Source: Dechloromonas sp. Dech2017 (GTDB taxonomy: Bacteria > Pseudomonadota > Gammaproteobacteria > Burkholderiales > Rhodocyclaceae). From it: a DNA stretch of 64,000 bases. Position numbers and translations under genes: made by a program. The notes below the pieces were generated by a model. It ran no database searches and was not told the DNA's origin. It worked only from the letters and a program-made list of their open reading frames with translations. Below, one piece after another: positions 33,939 through 43,090 of the stretch (positions are counted from its first letter, which is position 1; every line of letters starts with the position of its first letter). The stretch lies in assembly GCA_009469585.1 (NCBI GenBank), contig SSXW01000004.1, positions 222,495 through 286,494 on the forward strand, in the 5' to 3' direction.

Positions 33939-34583
33939 GTGACCGGTATCACCATCGCCCTTTCCAAGGGCCGCATCTTCGATGAAACCCTGCCCCTGCT
34001 GGCGGCGGCCGGCATCGTCCCGACCGAAAACCCGGAAACCTCCCGCAAGCTGATCATCGACACCAACCGGCCGGAAGTGCGCGTCGTCATCGTCCGCGCC
34101 ACCGATGTGCCGACCTACGTCCAGTACGGCGCCGCCGACCTCGGCGTGGCCGGCAAGGACGTGCTCATCGAGCACGGCGGCGAGGGCCTCTATTCGCCGC
34201 TCGACCTGAAGATCGCCAAGTGCCGGATGATGGTGGCGGTGCCCGAGGGCTTCGATTATCCGAACGCCGTGCGCCAGGGCAATCGCCTCAAGGTGGCGTC
34301 GAAATACACCAAGATGGCCCGCGAGCACTTCGCCAGCAAGGGCGTCCATGTCGACCTGATCAAGCTCTACGGCTCGATGGAACTGGCGCCGCTGGCCGGG
34401 CTGGCCGACGCCATCGTCGACCTGGTGTCCACCGGTGGCACGCTGAAGGCCAACAAGCTGGTCGCCTGCGAGCACATCATGGACATTTCCTCGCGCCTGG
34501 TGGTCAACCAGGCCTCGCTCAAGGTCAAGCGCGAAACCCTGCAACCGATCATCGACGCCTTTGCCCGGGCGGTGGAGAAGTAA
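33939..34583 (+). CDS. hisG: ATP phosphoribosyltransferase catalytic subunit HisG (short form)
   Basis: A 214-residue short-form HisG, lacking the C-terminal regulatory domain. Motifs: [30 protein letters not shown], and [14 protein letters not shown] (PRPP loop). Short HisG needs HisZ, which is not in this window. I chose GTG at 33939 ([12 protein letters not shown]), with GAGAG at workable distance; TTG two codons earlier sits too close. It catalyses the first step of histidine synthesis. GGTAAAATCC about 35 bp upstream may be a -10 box. Confidence 0.95.
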   Translation: MTGITIALSKGRIFDETLPLLAAAGIVPTENPETSRKLIIDTNRPEVRVVIVRATDVPTYVQYGAADLGVAGKDVLIEHGGEGLYSPLDLKIAKCRMMVAVPEGFDYPNAVRQGNRLKVASKYTKMAREHFASKGVHVDLIKLYGSMELAPLAGLADAIVDLVSTGGTLKANKLVACEHIMDISSRLVVNQASLKVKRETLQPIIDAFARAVEK

Positions 34584-35885
34584 ATGCTCGCCATTCAACG
34601 CCTATCGACGGTCGACGCCGATTTTTCGGCAAAACTGAAAACCCTGCTCGCCTTCGAGGCGGCGGCCGACGACAACATCGAGCGTACCGTCGCCGCCATC
34701 CTGGCCGACGTCAAGGCGCGCGGCGACGCGGCGGTGGTCGAGTACACCAACCAGTTCGACCGCCTGACGGCGCCCGCCATGGCCGATCTCGAACTCGGCC
34801 AGGCCGAGCTGCAGCGCGCCCTCGACGGCCTGCCGGCCGAGCGCCGCGCCGCGCTGGAGGCTGCCGCCGGCCGCATCCGCGCCTACCACGAGCGGCAGAA
34901 GATGGAAGGCTGGTCGTACACCGAAGCCGACGGCACCCTGCTCGGCCAGATGATCACCCCGCTCGACCGCGTCGGCCTCTACGTGCCGGGCGGCAAGGCG
35001 GCCTACCCGTCGTCGGTGCTGATGAACGCCATCCCGGCCAAGGTGGCTGGCGTCAAGGAGCTGATCATGGTCGTGCCGACGCCGGGCGGCGAGCACAACC
35101 AGCTGGTGCTGGCCGCCGCCTGCCTGGCCGGCGTCGACCGGGTGTTCACCATCGGCGGCGCCCAGGCCGTCGGCGCGCTGGCCTACGGCACCCAGACCGT
35201 GCCGCAGGTGGACAAGATCGTCGGCCCCGGCAACGCCTACGTCGCCACCGCCAAGCGCCGGGTGTTCGGCATCGTCGGCATCGACATGGTCGCCGGCCCG
35301 TCGGAAATCCTGGTCGTGTCGGATGGCTCGGGCAACCCGGACTGGGTGGCGATGGACCTCTTCTCGCAGGCCGAGCACGACGAACTGGCCCAGTCCATCC
35401 TGATCTGCACCGACGCCGCCTTCATCGAGCAAGTGCAGGCCAGCATCGAAAAACTGCTGCCGACCATGCCGCGCCGCGAAGTGATCGAGACCTCGCTGAC
35501 CAACCGCGGCGCCTTCATCCTGGTCCGCGACCTGGAAGAGGCGGTCGAGATCGCCAACCGCGTCGCGCCCGAGCACCTCGAACTGGCGCTGGCCGACCCC
35601 GATCCGTGGGTCGAGAAGATCCACCACGCCGGCGCCATCTTCATCGGCCACTACACCTCGGAATCGCTGGGTGACTACTGCGCCGGTCCCAACCACGTGC
35701 TGCCGACCTCCGGTTCGGCCCGCTTCTCGTCGCCGCTCGGCGTCTACGATTTCCAGAAGCGGACCAGCCTGATCAAGGTTTCCCAGGCCGGCGCCCAGAC
35801 GCTGGGCCGCATCGCCCGCACGCTGGCCGAGGGCGAGGGCCTGCCGGCGCACGCCCAGTCGGCGGCCTACCGCCTGGACAACTGA
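34584..35885 (+). CDS. hisD: Histidinol dehydrogenase HisD
   Basis: A 433-residue enzyme starting right after the hisG stop. Family motifs: [49 protein letters not shown], and the zinc/catalytic segment [11 protein letters not shown] and PEHLELA. It oxidises histidinol to histidine in two NAD-dependent steps. The first ~15 codons contain a repeat copy (34608-34640, [11 protein letters not shown]), upstream of the conserved core. The expected next gene, hisC, is displaced and inverted. Confidence 0.97.
   Translation: MLAIQRLSTVDADFSAKLKTLLAFEAAADDNIERTVAAILADVKARGDAAVVEYTNQFDRLTAPAMADLELGQAELQRALDGLPAERRAALEAAAGRIRAYHERQKMEGWSYTEADGTLLGQMITPLDRVGLYVPGGKAAYPSSVLMNAIPAKVAGVKELIMVVPTPGGEHNQLVLAAACLAGVDRVFTIGGAQAVGALAYGTQTVPQVDKIVGPGNAYVATAKRRVFGIVGIDMVAGPSEILVVSDGSGNPDWVAMDLFSQAEHDELAQSILICTDAAFIEQVQASIEKLLPTMPRREVIETSLTNRGAFILVRDLEEAVEIANRVAPEHLELALADPDPWVEKIHHAGAIFIGHYTSESLGDYCAGPNHVLPTSGSARFSSPLGVYDFQKRTSLIKVSQAGAQTLGRIARTLAEGEGLPAHAQSAAYRLDN
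34608..34640 (+). repeat. Dispersed A-rich repeat, copy H (5' end of hisD)
   Basis: ACGGTCGACGCCG, then ATTTTTCGGC and AAAACTG. Belongs to the GACGCCGA sub-type also seen in tatC. Translated in sense orientation as [10 protein letters not shown]. Confidence 0.5.
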
Positions 35886-35919
35886 GATTTTTGGCGAAAT
35901 TACCGGTTGACCGTGGAAA
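35885..35919 (-). repeat. Dispersed A-rich repeat, copy I (hisD-chrA junction)
   Basis: On the minus strand: TTCCACGGTCAACCGG, then TAATTTCGCC and AAAAATC. It begins at the last base of the hisD stop and includes the likely TTG/GTG start codons of the first chrA gene. Confidence 0.6.
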
Positions 35920-36482
35920 CCTTGCTCGCCGTCTCTGAAACCAGCCAGCGCCCGGACCTCCGGGCGCTTTTTTTGGGTTTTTCTTCCGTCGGCCTGTCCG
36001 GCTTCGGCGGCGTGCTGCCCTTCGCGCGCCGCATGCTGGTCGACGAGCGGCGCTGGATGAGCGCCGAGGAGTTCAACGCCCAGCTCGGCCTCTGCCAGTT
36101 CCTGCCCGGGCCCAACGTGGTCAACCTGGCGGTGGTCGTCGGCAAGCGCTACCGGGGGCTGGCCGGTGCCATCGTCGCGCCGCTCGGCCTGCTCGCCGGG
36201 CCGCTCGTCGTCGTCCTGCTCCTTGCCTTGCTCTACGACCGTTACGGCAGCCTGCCGGCCGCCCAGGCCATGCTGCGCGGCGTCGCCGCGGTCGGCGTCG
36301 GCCTGCTTTTCGCGATGGCCTGGCGGATGGCGGTGGCGATTCGCGACAAATGGCTTTTTCTGCCTTTTTCGGCGTTGACCGCAGCGGCCATCGCCGGCCT
36401 GCGCTGGCCGATGCCCAGCGTCATGGTCGCCGGGCTGGCCCTGGCCGGCGGCCTGGCCTACTGGCGGCTGGGGCGCAAATGA
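35907..36482 (+). CDS. Chromate transporter ChrA family, N-terminal-type half
   Basis: A 191-residue half-size CHR protein with about six membrane helices and the motif GFGGVLPFARRMLVDERRW, followed by LCQFLPGPNVVNLAVVVG. Half-size ChrA proteins work in pairs, here with the next gene (ATGA overlap), to export chromate. Possible starts are TTG 35907 and GTG 35913, both within a repeat copy and without a good Shine-Dalgarno. A second repeat copy is in frame at 36352-36386 (FLPFSALTAAAIAG). The gene lies where hisC would be expected. Confidence 0.88.
   Translation: MTVETLLAVSETSQRPDLRALFLGFSSVGLSGFGGVLPFARRMLVDERRWMSAEEFNAQLGLCQFLPGPNVVNLAVVVGKRYRGLAGAIVAPLGLLAGPLVVVLLLALLYDRYGSLPAAQAMLRGVAAVGVGLLFAMAWRMAVAIRDKWLFLPFSALTAAAIAGLRWPMPSVMVAGLALAGGLAYWRLGRK
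36352..36386 (-). repeat. Dispersed A-rich repeat, copy J (inside chrA)
   Basis: On the minus strand: GCTGCGGTCAACGCCG, then AAAAAGGCAG and AAAAAGCC. Antisense to the gene, encoding the loop and edge of a membrane helix. Confidence 0.6.
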
Positions 36483-37000
36483 TCGTCATCCAGCTCTTCC
36501 TCGAATTCGCCCTGCTTTCGCTGGTCGCCTTCGGCGGCGCCACCGCCCTGCTGCCGGAAATGCACCGCGTCGTCGTCGACAACCACCACTGGCTGGACGA
36601 CACCACTTTCACCCATCTCTACGCCATCGCCCAGGCGGCGCCCGGGCCCAACGTGCTGGTCGTCACCCTGGTCGGCTGGGAGGTCGCCGGGCTGGCCGGG
36701 GCGCTGTCGGCGACCCTGGCCATGTGCCTGCCGATGAGCGTGCTGATCTACCTGCTGATCGACCGCTGGGAAAGTTTTTCCGGTCGGCGCTGGCAGAAGG
36801 CGATCAGCCTCGGCGTGGCGCCGCTCGCCGTCGGCCTGGTCTTTTCCGGCGCGACGCTGATCGCCCAGGCGGCCGGCTTCGGTTGGCCGGCCTACGCCCT
36901 GGTGGCGGCGACGGTGGCGGCCAATCTGCGGCTGAAGAAGGTGCATCCGCTGTGGTTCATCGGCGTCGGCGCGGCGCTCGGGGTGCTCGGGCTGGTCTGA
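36479..37000 (+). CDS. Chromate transporter ChrA family, C-terminal-type half
   Basis: A 173-residue CHR half protein: FALLSLVAFGGATALLPEMH, then AQAAPGPNVLVVTLVGW. The PGPN motif matches the partner's. It overlaps the first half (ATGA), so both are made together as a two-component transporter. Confidence 0.88.
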   Translation: MIVIQLFLEFALLSLVAFGGATALLPEMHRVVVDNHHWLDDTTFTHLYAIAQAAPGPNVLVVTLVGWEVAGLAGALSATLAMCLPMSVLIYLLIDRWESFSGRRWQKAISLGVAPLAVGLVFSGATLIAQAAGFGWPAYALVAATVAANLRLKKVHPLWFIGVGAALGVLGLV

Positions 37001-37116
37001 TTTTCTTCCGGCGGGCCGCGCCTTGCGGAACAAATGCCTGCCGCGGCCTGTCTGCCGGGAAACGATGTCCGATTTTTGGCCAACCCGGCTGACCAGAATA
37101 ACCCGCGGAGACCGCC

Positions 37117-37476
37117 ATGGAATTCGATGAGTTGCGCGACCAAGCCTGCGCCAACCTGATGCTGATGATGCCCGGCCTGGAGGAAGATGCGTCGCGGCTG
37201 GTCGACGAGTGCCTGGCCGACGCCCGCAAGAGTTTCCGCAACGAATTCATCTGCCGGCTGAGCCCCGCCGCCTGGGCCAGGATCACGCTGATCTACTTCA
37301 AGCATTTTCTCGACACCGGCTGCGATGTTTCGGTGGCCGAAATCGTCATCGCCGTCATCCGCGATTCGATCAACACCAGCCGCATGGACATGGTCACCCT
37401 GCAACTCGCCCAGCACAAGCTCGACCAGCGCGGGCCGGAGCGCAAGCCGCCGGCCCTGGTCGTGGTCAGGGAGTAG
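37117..37476 (+). CDS. Hypothetical protein, 119 aa
   Basis: An unrecognised acidic/helical soluble protein, well supported as a gene by GGAGACCGCC before the ATG and typical codon use. Sequence features: MEFDELRDQACANLMLMMPG, a LSPAAWARITLIYFKHFLDT helix and an Arg/Pro-rich tail. No signal peptide or membrane segment. It follows the chrA pair by 116 bp and its last 11 bases overlap the convergent 73-aa gene. Confidence 0.6.
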   Translation: MEFDELRDQACANLMLMMPGLEEDASRLVDECLADARKSFRNEFICRLSPAAWARITLIYFKHFLDTGCDVSVAEIVIAVIRDSINTSRMDMVTLQLAQHKLDQRGPERKPPALVVVRE

Positions 37477-37687
37477 GGGCGTCGGGCGGCGCGTAGGGGT
37501 TTTCCAGGTCGGCGATCACTTCCTGGAAGACGGCCCGGATCTGGGACTCCTCGCACTCCATCAGCAGCGCGTCCTCGAAGGCGTCCTGCGCCATCTGGCG
37601 TAGCTCCTCGAGATTTTCGCGCAGCACCTTGATCTTCTCGGTGCAGGCCACGATGCTGCCGTCCGGGCGGCGCCAGATGGTTTCCAT
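37466..37687 (-). CDS. Conserved small protein, 73 aa, partner of hisC
   Basis: A short gene 5 bp after hisC. The protein begins METIWRRPDGSIVACTEKIK, then KVLRENLEELRQMAQDAFED and ends with DLENPYAPPD. I recall proteins of this kind being annotated as hypothetical near his genes in Betaproteobacteria. Predicted to be mostly helical and cytoplasmic. Function unknown; coupling with hisC suggests co-expression. Confidence 0.7.
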   Translation of the reverse strand: METIWRRPDGSIVACTEKIKVLRENLEELRQMAQDAFEDALLMECEESQIRAVFQEVIADLENPYAPPDAPTP

Positions 37688-37692
37688 GGCGC

Positions 37693-38811
37693 TCAGCCGA
37701 GAATGGCGCGCAGGGCCTCGGTCAGCGCCGCGCATTCGGCGTCGGTGCCGACCGTGATGCGCAGGAACTGGTCGATGCGCGGCAGCCGGAAGTGGCGGAC
37801 GATGATGCTGCGCTGGCGCAGGGCCTGGGCCAGCGCCGCGCCGTCGTGCTGCGGGTGGCGGGCGAAGACGAAATTGGCCGCCGAGGGCAGCACCTCGAAG
37901 CCGAGCCCGGCCAGGTCGCTGGTCAACTGCCGGCGGCTGTCGATGACGGCGGTGCAAGTGCGCTCGAAATGGGGCTCATCGTCGAGCGCCGCCACCGCGC
38001 CGGCAATCGCCAGGCGATCCAGCGGGTAGGAGTTGAAGCTGTTCTTGACCCGCTCCAGCGCCTCGATCAGGGCCGGGTGGCCGACCGCGAAGCCGACGCG
38101 CAGGCCGGCCAGCGAGCGCGACTTGGACAGCGTATGGACGACCAGCAGGTTGTCGTGGCGGTCGACCAGGCCGATCGCCGTCTCGCCGCCGAAGTCGATG
38201 TAGGCCTCGTCGACGACGACCACGGCGTCGGGATTGGCGGAAACGATGCGCTCGATGGCGTCGAGCGCCAGAAGGCAGCCGGTCGGGGCGTTGGGGTTGG
38301 GGAAAATGATGCCGCCGATTTCATTTTTCGCCATTTTTTCCGGTTGACCGCGGGAGCCCGGATGCTTCCGTTGCCCGATGTAATCGGCCGGATCGATGGT
38401 GAAGTCGTCGGCCAGCGGCACCGTCCGGTAGTCGACGCCGTACAGCCCGCAATAGACCGGGTAGAAACTGTAGGTGATGTCGGGGAAAAGAATCGGCGCC
38501 TCGTGCTTGAGCAGGGCCATGAAGACGTGGGCCAGCACCTCGTCCGAGCCGTTGCCGACGAAGACCTGCGATGCCGTCACGCCATAGCGGGCGGCGACCG
38601 CCGCCTTCAGCCGGTCGGCGTTGGGGTCGGGGTAGAGGCGCAGGCGGGCGGCGTCCTCGCCCAGCTCTTCCTGGATCGCCGCCAGCACGCGGGGCGACGG
38701 CGGGTAGGGGTTCTCGTTGGTGTTGAGCTTGACCAGGTTGGCAATCTTGGGCTGCTCGCCCGGCACGTAGGGGGTGAGGTCGCGAACGACCTGGCTCCAG
38801 AAGCGACTCAT
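37693..38811 (-). CDS. hisC: Histidinol-phosphate aminotransferase HisC with a repeat-encoded insertion
   Basis: A 372-residue class I/II aminotransferase. Motifs: [50 protein letters not shown] and the PLP-lysine segment [17 protein letters not shown]. It transaminates imidazole-acetol phosphate in histidine synthesis. Just before NPNAPTG the chain reads [20 protein letters not shown], far longer than the short linker typical of the family. It coincides with repeat copy K (38320-38355), so the element is inserted and translated in frame. The gene is inverted relative to the other his genes and transcribed away from hisB. Confidence 0.95.
   Translation of the reverse strand: MSRFWSQVVRDLTPYVPGEQPKIANLVKLNTNENPYPPSPRVLAAIQEELGEDAARLRLYPDPNADRLKAAVAARYGVTASQVFVGNGSDEVLAHVFMALLKHEAPILFPDITYSFYPVYCGLYGVDYRTVPLADDFTIDPADYIGQRKHPGSRGQPEKMAKNEIGGIIFPNPNAPTGCLLALDAIERIVSANPDAVVVVDEAYIDFGGETAIGLVDRHDNLLVVHTLSKSRSLAGLRVGFAVGHPALIEALERVKNSFNSYPLDRLAIAGAVAALDDEPHFERTCTAVIDSRRQLTSDLAGLGFEVLPSAANFVFARHPQHDGAALAQALRQRSIIVRHFRLPRIDQFLRITVGTDAECAALTEALRAILG
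38320..38355 (-). repeat. Dispersed A-rich repeat, copy K (in-frame insertion in hisC)
   Basis: On the minus strand: CGCGGTCAACCGG, then AAAAAATGGCG and AAAAATGAAA. Sense orientation, encoding [11 protein letters not shown] immediately before the conserved [13 protein letters not shown] block. It is the clearest coding insertion. Confidence 0.78.
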
Positions 38812-38890
38812 GGGGTTTCACGAAAGGCGTAAAAGTAGGCCGAAATGGTATCATGGCCCCCCGTTCAAAAGCCTTTTGCAGCCTTCAACC

Positions 38891-39478
38891 ATGCGGCAAG
38901 CCGAAATCACACGCAACACGCTGGAGACGCAGATCACCGTGCGTCTCGACCTCGATGGCACCGGCCAGGGCAAATTCGCCACCGGCGTTCCCTTCCTCGA
39001 CCACATGCTCGACCAGATCGCCCGCCATGGCCTGATCGACCTCGACGTGCAGGCGGTCGGCGACCTGCACATCGATGCCCACCACACCGTCGAGGACATC
39101 GGCATCACCTTCGGCCAGGCGCTGGCCAAGGCCTGGGGCGACAAGAAGGGCCTGACCCGCTACGGCCACAGCTACGTGCCGCTCGACGAGGCGCTGTCGC
39201 GGGTGGTCATCGACCTCTCCGGCCGGCCGGGTCTGGAGCAGCACGTCGAATTCACGCGGGCGACCATCGGCCAGTTCGATGTCGACCTGATCAGCGAATT
39301 CTTCCACGGCCTGGTCAACCACGCCGGCATGACGCTGCACATCGACAACCTGCGCGGCAAGAACGCCCACCACCAGGCCGAGACCATCTTCAAGGCCTTC
39401 GGCCGCGCCCTGCGCATGGCGGTGACGCCCGATCCGCGCATGGCCGGCGCCATGCCGTCGACGAAGGGTACGCTGTGA
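38891..39478 (+). CDS. hisB: Imidazoleglycerol-phosphate dehydratase HisB
   Basis: A 195-residue monofunctional HisB (no phosphatase domain). Metal-binding motifs: [43 protein letters not shown] and [17 protein letters not shown]. Start chosen at ATG 38891 ([15 protein letters not shown]); longer in-frame options extend over the hisC start. It begins the second his block after the rearranged interval. Overlaps hisH by GTGA. Confidence 0.96.
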   Translation: MRQAEITRNTLETQITVRLDLDGTGQGKFATGVPFLDHMLDQIARHGLIDLDVQAVGDLHIDAHHTVEDIGITFGQALAKAWGDKKGLTRYGHSYVPLDEALSRVVIDLSGRPGLEQHVEFTRATIGQFDVDLISEFFHGLVNHAGMTLHIDNLRGKNAHHQAETIFKAFGRALRMAVTPDPRMAGAMPSTKGTL

Positions 39479-40116
39479 GCGCAGGCACGATTGCCGTCAT
39501 CGACTACGGCATGGGCAACCTGCGCTCGGTGTCGAAAGCGCTGGAGCATGTGGCCGGCGGCAAGACGGTGGTCGTCACCGCCGACCCGGCCGTCGTCGCC
39601 GCCGCCGAACGCGTCGTCTTTCCCGGCCAGGGTGCCATGCCCGACTGCATGGCCGAACTCGATGCCCGCGGCCTGCGCGGCGCCGTGCTGGCCGCCGCCA
39701 AGGAGAAACCTTTCCTCGGTATCTGCGTCGGCGAGCAGATGCTCTTCGAACACAGCGACGAAGGCGACGTGCCGGCGCTCGGCGTTTTCGCCGGTAACGT
39801 CAAGCGCTTCCCGGGCGACAAGATGGTCCTGCCGAGCGGCGAGCGCCTAAAGGTTCCGCACATGGGCTGGAACACCGTGCGCCAGCAGCCGCATGCCTTG
39901 TGGCAAGGCATCGCCGACGGCGCCCGCTTCTATTTCGTGCACAGCTATTTCGTCGTGCCGGCCGACCCGGCGCTGGTTACCGGGAGCAGCGAGTACGGCG
40001 TGCCCTTTACCTGTGCGGTGGGCCGGGATAATATCTTCGCGGTTCAATTTCATCCCGAGAAAAGCGCTCGCGACGGCTTGCAGTTGCTGAAGAATTTCGT
40101 TGAGTGGCATCCCTGA
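39475..40116 (+). CDS. hisH: Imidazole glycerol phosphate synthase glutaminase subunit HisH
   Basis: A 213-residue class I glutamine amidotransferase with a GTG start in a GTGA overlap. Catalytic triad: nucleophile in [11 protein letters not shown], and His/Glu in [22 protein letters not shown] N-terminus ([15 protein letters not shown]). It feeds ammonia to HisF to make IGP and AICAR. Confidence 0.96.
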   Translation: MSAGTIAVIDYGMGNLRSVSKALEHVAGGKTVVVTADPAVVAAAERVVFPGQGAMPDCMAELDARGLRGAVLAAAKEKPFLGICVGEQMLFEHSDEGDVPALGVFAGNVKRFPGDKMVLPSGERLKVPHMGWNTVRQQPHALWQGIADGARFYFVHSYFVVPADPALVTGSSEYGVPFTCAVGRDNIFAVQFHPEKSARDGLQLLKNFVEWHP

Positions 40117-40153
40117 TTCGCTTTTTTCGCATTCACCTCTCCAGATTTTCCCC

Positions 40154-40894
40154 ATGCTGATCATTCCCGCTATCGACCTGAAAGACGGCCAGTGCGTCCG
40201 TCTCAAGCAAGGCCTGATGGAACAGGCCACCATCTTTTCCGACAGCCCGGCCGAGCAGGCCCGCCACTGGCTCGATCGGGGCGCCCGTCGCCTGCACCTG
40301 GTGGACCTGAACGGCGCCTTCGCCGGCAAGCCGAAGAACGCGGCGGCGATCAAGGCCATCCTGGCTGAAGTCGGCGACGAGATTCCGGTCCAGCTCGGCG
40401 GCGGCATCCGCGACCTCGACACCATCGAGGCCTGCATCGACGGCGGCCTGTCCTACGTCATCATCGGCACCGCCGCGGTCAAGAACCCCGGCTTCCTGCA
40501 CGACGCCTGCGTCGCCTTTCCCGGCCACATCATCGTCGGCCTCGATGCCAAGGACGGCAAGGTGGCGACCGACGGCTGGTCCAAGCTGACCGGCCATGAT
40601 GTCGTCGACCTCGGCAAGAAATACGAGGACTACGGCGTCGAATCGATCATTTACACCGACATCGGCCGCGACGGCATGCTGTCCGGCCTGAACATCGAGG
40701 CCACCGTGCGCCTGGCTCAGGCGCTGACCATCCCGGTCATCGCCTCCGGCGGCCTGTCCAACCTCGACGACATCAAGGCCCTGTGCGCCGTCGAAGGCGA
40801 GGGCGTTTGTGGCACCATCGCCGGCCGCGCCATTTACGACGGTTCGCTCGATTTCGCCGCCGCCCAGAACCTGGCGGACGAGCTGGGCGCCTGA
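40154..40894 (+). CDS. hisA: Phosphoribosylformimino-AICAR ribotide isomerase HisA
   Basis: A 246-residue (beta/alpha)8 enzyme: [20 protein letters not shown] with the catalytic Asp in AIDL, phosphate loops [11 protein letters not shown] and [10 protein letters not shown], and the second catalytic Asp in [10 protein letters not shown]. The start at 40154 excludes an 18-codon in-frame extension without family similarity. Ends in a TGATG overlap with hisF. Confidence 0.96.
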   Translation: MLIIPAIDLKDGQCVRLKQGLMEQATIFSDSPAEQARHWLDRGARRLHLVDLNGAFAGKPKNAAAIKAILAEVGDEIPVQLGGGIRDLDTIEACIDGGLSYVIIGTAAVKNPGFLHDACVAFPGHIIVGLDAKDGKVATDGWSKLTGHDVVDLGKKYEDYGVESIIYTDIGRDGMLSGLNIEATVRLAQALTIPVIASGGLSNLDDIKALCAVEGEGVCGTIAGRAIYDGSLDFAAAQNLADELGA

Positions 40895-41652
40895 TGCTGG
40901 CCAAGCGCATCATCCCCTGCCTCGACGTCACGGCCGGCCGCGTCGTCAAGGGCACCAACTTCGTCGGCCTGCGCGACGCCGGCGACCCGATCGAGATCGC
41001 CCGCCGCTACGACGAGCAGGGCGCCGACGAGGTGACCTTCCTCGACATCACCGCCTCCAGCGACCAGCGCGACATCATCCTGCACATCGTCGAAGCCTGC
41101 GCCGAGCAGGTCTTCATCCCGCTCACCGTCGGTGGCGGCGTGCGCAAGGTCGAGGATGTCCGCCGGCTGCTCAACGCCGGTGCCGACAAGGTGTCGATGA
41201 ACACCGCCGCGGTGCAGAACCCCGACCTGGTCTTCGACGCCTCGTCCAAGGTCGGTTCGCAGTGCATCGTCGTCGCCATCGACGCCAAGCAGGTAGCGCC
41301 CGGCCAGTGGCATGTGTTCACGCATGGCGGCCGCAACGACACCGGGCTCGATACCATCGAATGGGCGAAGAAGGTGGCGGCGCTGGGCGCCGGTGAAATC
41401 CTGCTGACCAGCATGGACCGCGACGGCACCAAGAACGGCTTCGACCTGGCGCTGACCCGCGCCGTGTCCGACGCGGTGTCGATTCCGGTCATCGCCTCGG
41501 GCGGCGTCGGCAACCTGCAGCACCTGGCCGACGGGGTTTCCGAAGGCCGGGCCGATGCGGTGCTGGCCGCCTCGATCTTCCATTTCGGCGAATACACCGT
41601 GCGCCAGGCCAAGGAATACATGGCGGCGCGCGGCATCGAAGTGCGACTCTGA
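40894..41652 (+). CDS. hisF: Imidazole glycerol phosphate synthase cyclase subunit HisF
   Basis: A 252-residue barrel starting [20 protein letters not shown]. Catalytic Asp residues lie in PCLDV and [13 protein letters not shown]. It condenses PRFAR and ammonia with HisH. The stop codon overlaps the first bases of repeat copy L. Confidence 0.96.
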   Translation: MLAKRIIPCLDVTAGRVVKGTNFVGLRDAGDPIEIARRYDEQGADEVTFLDITASSDQRDIILHIVEACAEQVFIPLTVGGGVRKVEDVRRLLNAGADKVSMNTAAVQNPDLVFDASSKVGSQCIVVAIDAKQVAPGQWHVFTHGGRNDTGLDTIEWAKKVAALGAGEILLTSMDRDGTKNGFDLALTRAVSDAVSIPVIASGGVGNLQHLADGVSEGRADAVLAASIFHFGEYTVRQAKEYMAARGIEVRL

Positions 41653-41687
41653 CGGTCGACCGGAAAAAACGCCCAAAATCGAAATGG
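41651..41687 (+). repeat. Dispersed A-rich repeat, copy L (hisF-hisI junction)
   Basis: GACGGTCGACCGG, then AAAAAACGCCC and AAAATCGAAATGG. It fills the whole gap between hisF and hisI, and its last bases supply the ATG of hisI. One of the clearest copies. Confidence 0.78.
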
Positions 41688-42082
41688 CTGATCTCGATAA
41701 TTCCCTGGACTGGCTCGACGCCCTCAAATGGGACGCCGACGGCATGATCCCGGCCATCGCCCAGGACGAGAATGGCAGCGTCGTGATGTTCGCCTTCATG
41801 AACCGCGAATCGCTGCAGGAAACGGTACGCAGCGGCAACGCGGTATACTGGTCGCGTTCGAGAAAGCGTCTGTGGCGCAAGGGCGAAGAGTCCGGCCATT
41901 TCCAGAAAGTCCGCGCCATTCGCACCGACTGTGACGGCGATGTGTTGTTGCTGAATATCGAACAAGTCGGCGGCATTGCCTGTCACACTGGGCGGAAGAG
42001 TTGCTTTTTCAATGAGTTGAACGGGGATCGCTGGGTTCCTGCCGAACCGGTTTTGAAAGACCCTAAGGAAATCTACAAATGA
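41684..42082 (+). CDS. hisI: Phosphoribosyl-AMP cyclohydrolase HisI
   Basis: A 132-residue enzyme, separate from HisE. Metal/active motifs: [39 protein letters not shown] and [13 protein letters not shown]. It opens the adenine ring in the third step of histidine synthesis. The start codon lies at the 3' end of a repeat copy, which leaves no Shine-Dalgarno at normal distance, so translation may depend on coupling with hisF. Overlaps hisE by ATGA. Confidence 0.95.
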   Translation: MADLDNSLDWLDALKWDADGMIPAIAQDENGSVVMFAFMNRESLQETVRSGNAVYWSRSRKRLWRKGEESGHFQKVRAIRTDCDGDVLLLNIEQVGGIACHTGRKSCFFNELNGDRWVPAEPVLKDPKEIYK

Positions 42083-42405
42083 GCACGCATGACATCCTGC
42101 ACCGTCTGTCGGAAACGCTGGCTTCCCGTCGCCATGCCGACCCGGAAAAATCCTATACGGCCAAGCTTTTCTCCGAGGGCCCGGATTCGATCCTGAAGAA
42201 GATCGGCGAGGAGAGCGCCGAGTTGATCATGGCAGCCAAGGAAGGCAAGAAGCTGAAGATCGTCTGGGAATCGACCGACGTCATTTACCACGTGCTGGTG
42301 CTGCTGGCTTTCTACGGCCTGAGCATCGAGGACGTTTCGCAGGAAATGCGCCGCCGCGAGGGGATTTCCGGTATCGACGAGAAGGCGTCGCGGGGCGCCA
42401 AATGA
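42079..42405 (+). CDS. hisE: Phosphoribosyl-ATP pyrophosphatase HisE
   Basis: A 108-residue MazG-like pyrophosphohydrolase: [34 protein letters not shown] and [16 protein letters not shown] with the acidic metal ligands. It removes PPi from phosphoribosyl-ATP. Overlaps both neighbours by ATGA. A GGAAAAATCC string here is native HisE coding sequence, not a repeat copy. Confidence 0.95.
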   Translation: MSTHDILHRLSETLASRRHADPEKSYTAKLFSEGPDSILKKIGEESAELIMAAKEGKKLKIVWESTDVIYHVLVLLAFYGLSIEDVSQEMRRREGISGIDEKASRGAK

Positions 42406-42752
42406 GTGACTGCATCTTCTGCAAGATCGTCGACGGGAAGATTCCGGCGACCAAGGTCTACGAGGACGAGGACATCCTCGCCTTCAACGACATCAACCCG
42501 GCTCGCCCGGTGCATGTGCTGGTCATTCCGAAAAAGCACATCACCTCGCTGGCCACGGTTGCCGCCGAGGATGGCCCGGTGCTCGGCCGGATGCTGGCCA
42601 AGGCCAACGAAATTGCGGTAGCGCAAGGCAGCCCGGACGGCTTCCGGGTGATCATCAATACGGGACGTGTGGGGCAGCAGGAGGTGCCGCACCTGCACGC
42701 GCATATCGTGGGCGGACCGGACCCGGTCGGCCCCATGCTGAAACGACTTTAG
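42402..42752 (+). CDS. hinT: HIT-family nucleotide hydrolase (HinT-like)
   Basis: A 116-residue protein with the histidine triad HLHAHIVGG and the N-terminal [14 protein letters not shown]. Such Hint proteins hydrolyse purine nucleoside phosphoramidates. It follows hisE by ATGA overlap and precedes tatA by 10 bp, the usual Betaproteobacterial order. Confidence 0.94.
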   Translation: MSDCIFCKIVDGKIPATKVYEDEDILAFNDINPARPVHVLVIPKKHITSLATVAAEDGPVLGRMLAKANEIAVAQGSPDGFRVIINTGRVGQQEVPHLHAHIVGGPDPVGPMLKRL

Positions 42753-42762
42753 GAGACACATC

Positions 42763-42993
42763 ATGGGCAGTTTTTCCATTTGGCACTGGTTGATCGTTCT
42801 GGTCATCGTCATGCTGGTGTTCGGCACCAAGAAGTTGCGCAACGTCGGGCAAGACCTGGGCGGCGCCGTCAAGGGTTTCAAGGACGGCATGAAGGAAGCC
42901 AACGCCGACAAGCCGGCCGAGGATGCCGCCAAGCCGACCCAGCAGGTCGGCGAGACCATCGACGTCGAAGTCAAGGAAAAGACCAAGAGCTAG
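42763..42993 (+). CDS. tatA: TatA, twin-arginine translocase pore subunit
   Basis: A 76-residue protein: short N-terminal membrane helix ([20 protein letters not shown]), the [14 protein letters not shown] hinge, an amphipathic helix and a charged tail. AGGAGACACATC gives a good Shine-Dalgarno. TatA oligomers form the conduit for folded Tat substrates. Confidence 0.95.
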   Translation: MGSFSIWHWLIVLVIVMLVFGTKKLRNVGQDLGGAVKGFKDGMKEANADKPAEDAAKPTQQVGETIDVEVKEKTKS

Positions 42994-43085
42994 GATCGAG
43001 CGGTTAGCTTTTAGGATCGAGTATTTGGAGCGGCTAGGGTCGCTCCCGGATTCTAAAAACTCGATCCTGAATCCTCGATCCTAAG
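42992..43085. repeat. Nested palindrome between tatA and tatB
   Basis: AGGATCGAG occurs twice (42992-43000, 43013-43021) and its inverse CTCGATCCT twice (43060-43068, 43074-43082). They enclose an inner GGAGCG/CGCTCC pair (43027-43032, 43040-43045). RNA from here could fold as a compound hairpin. It fills nearly all of the 97-bp gap, and the first unit overlaps the tatA stop. It may tune tatA versus tatB expression; it also looks like a REP-type mobile palindrome. Confidence 0.65.
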
Positions 43086-43090
43086 AAACT

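Noticed and set aside
37060..37096. GATTTTTGGCCAACCCGGCTGACC before the 119-aa gene as a further repeat copy
   Set aside because: Only the second half resembles the consensus; the TGCGGTCRAC core is broken. Possibly a decayed copy, not counted.
42121..42180. GACCCGGAAAAATCC in hisE resembling the repeat
   Set aside because: It encodes the [10 protein letters not shown] motif conserved in HisE proteins generally and lacks the GCGGTC core.
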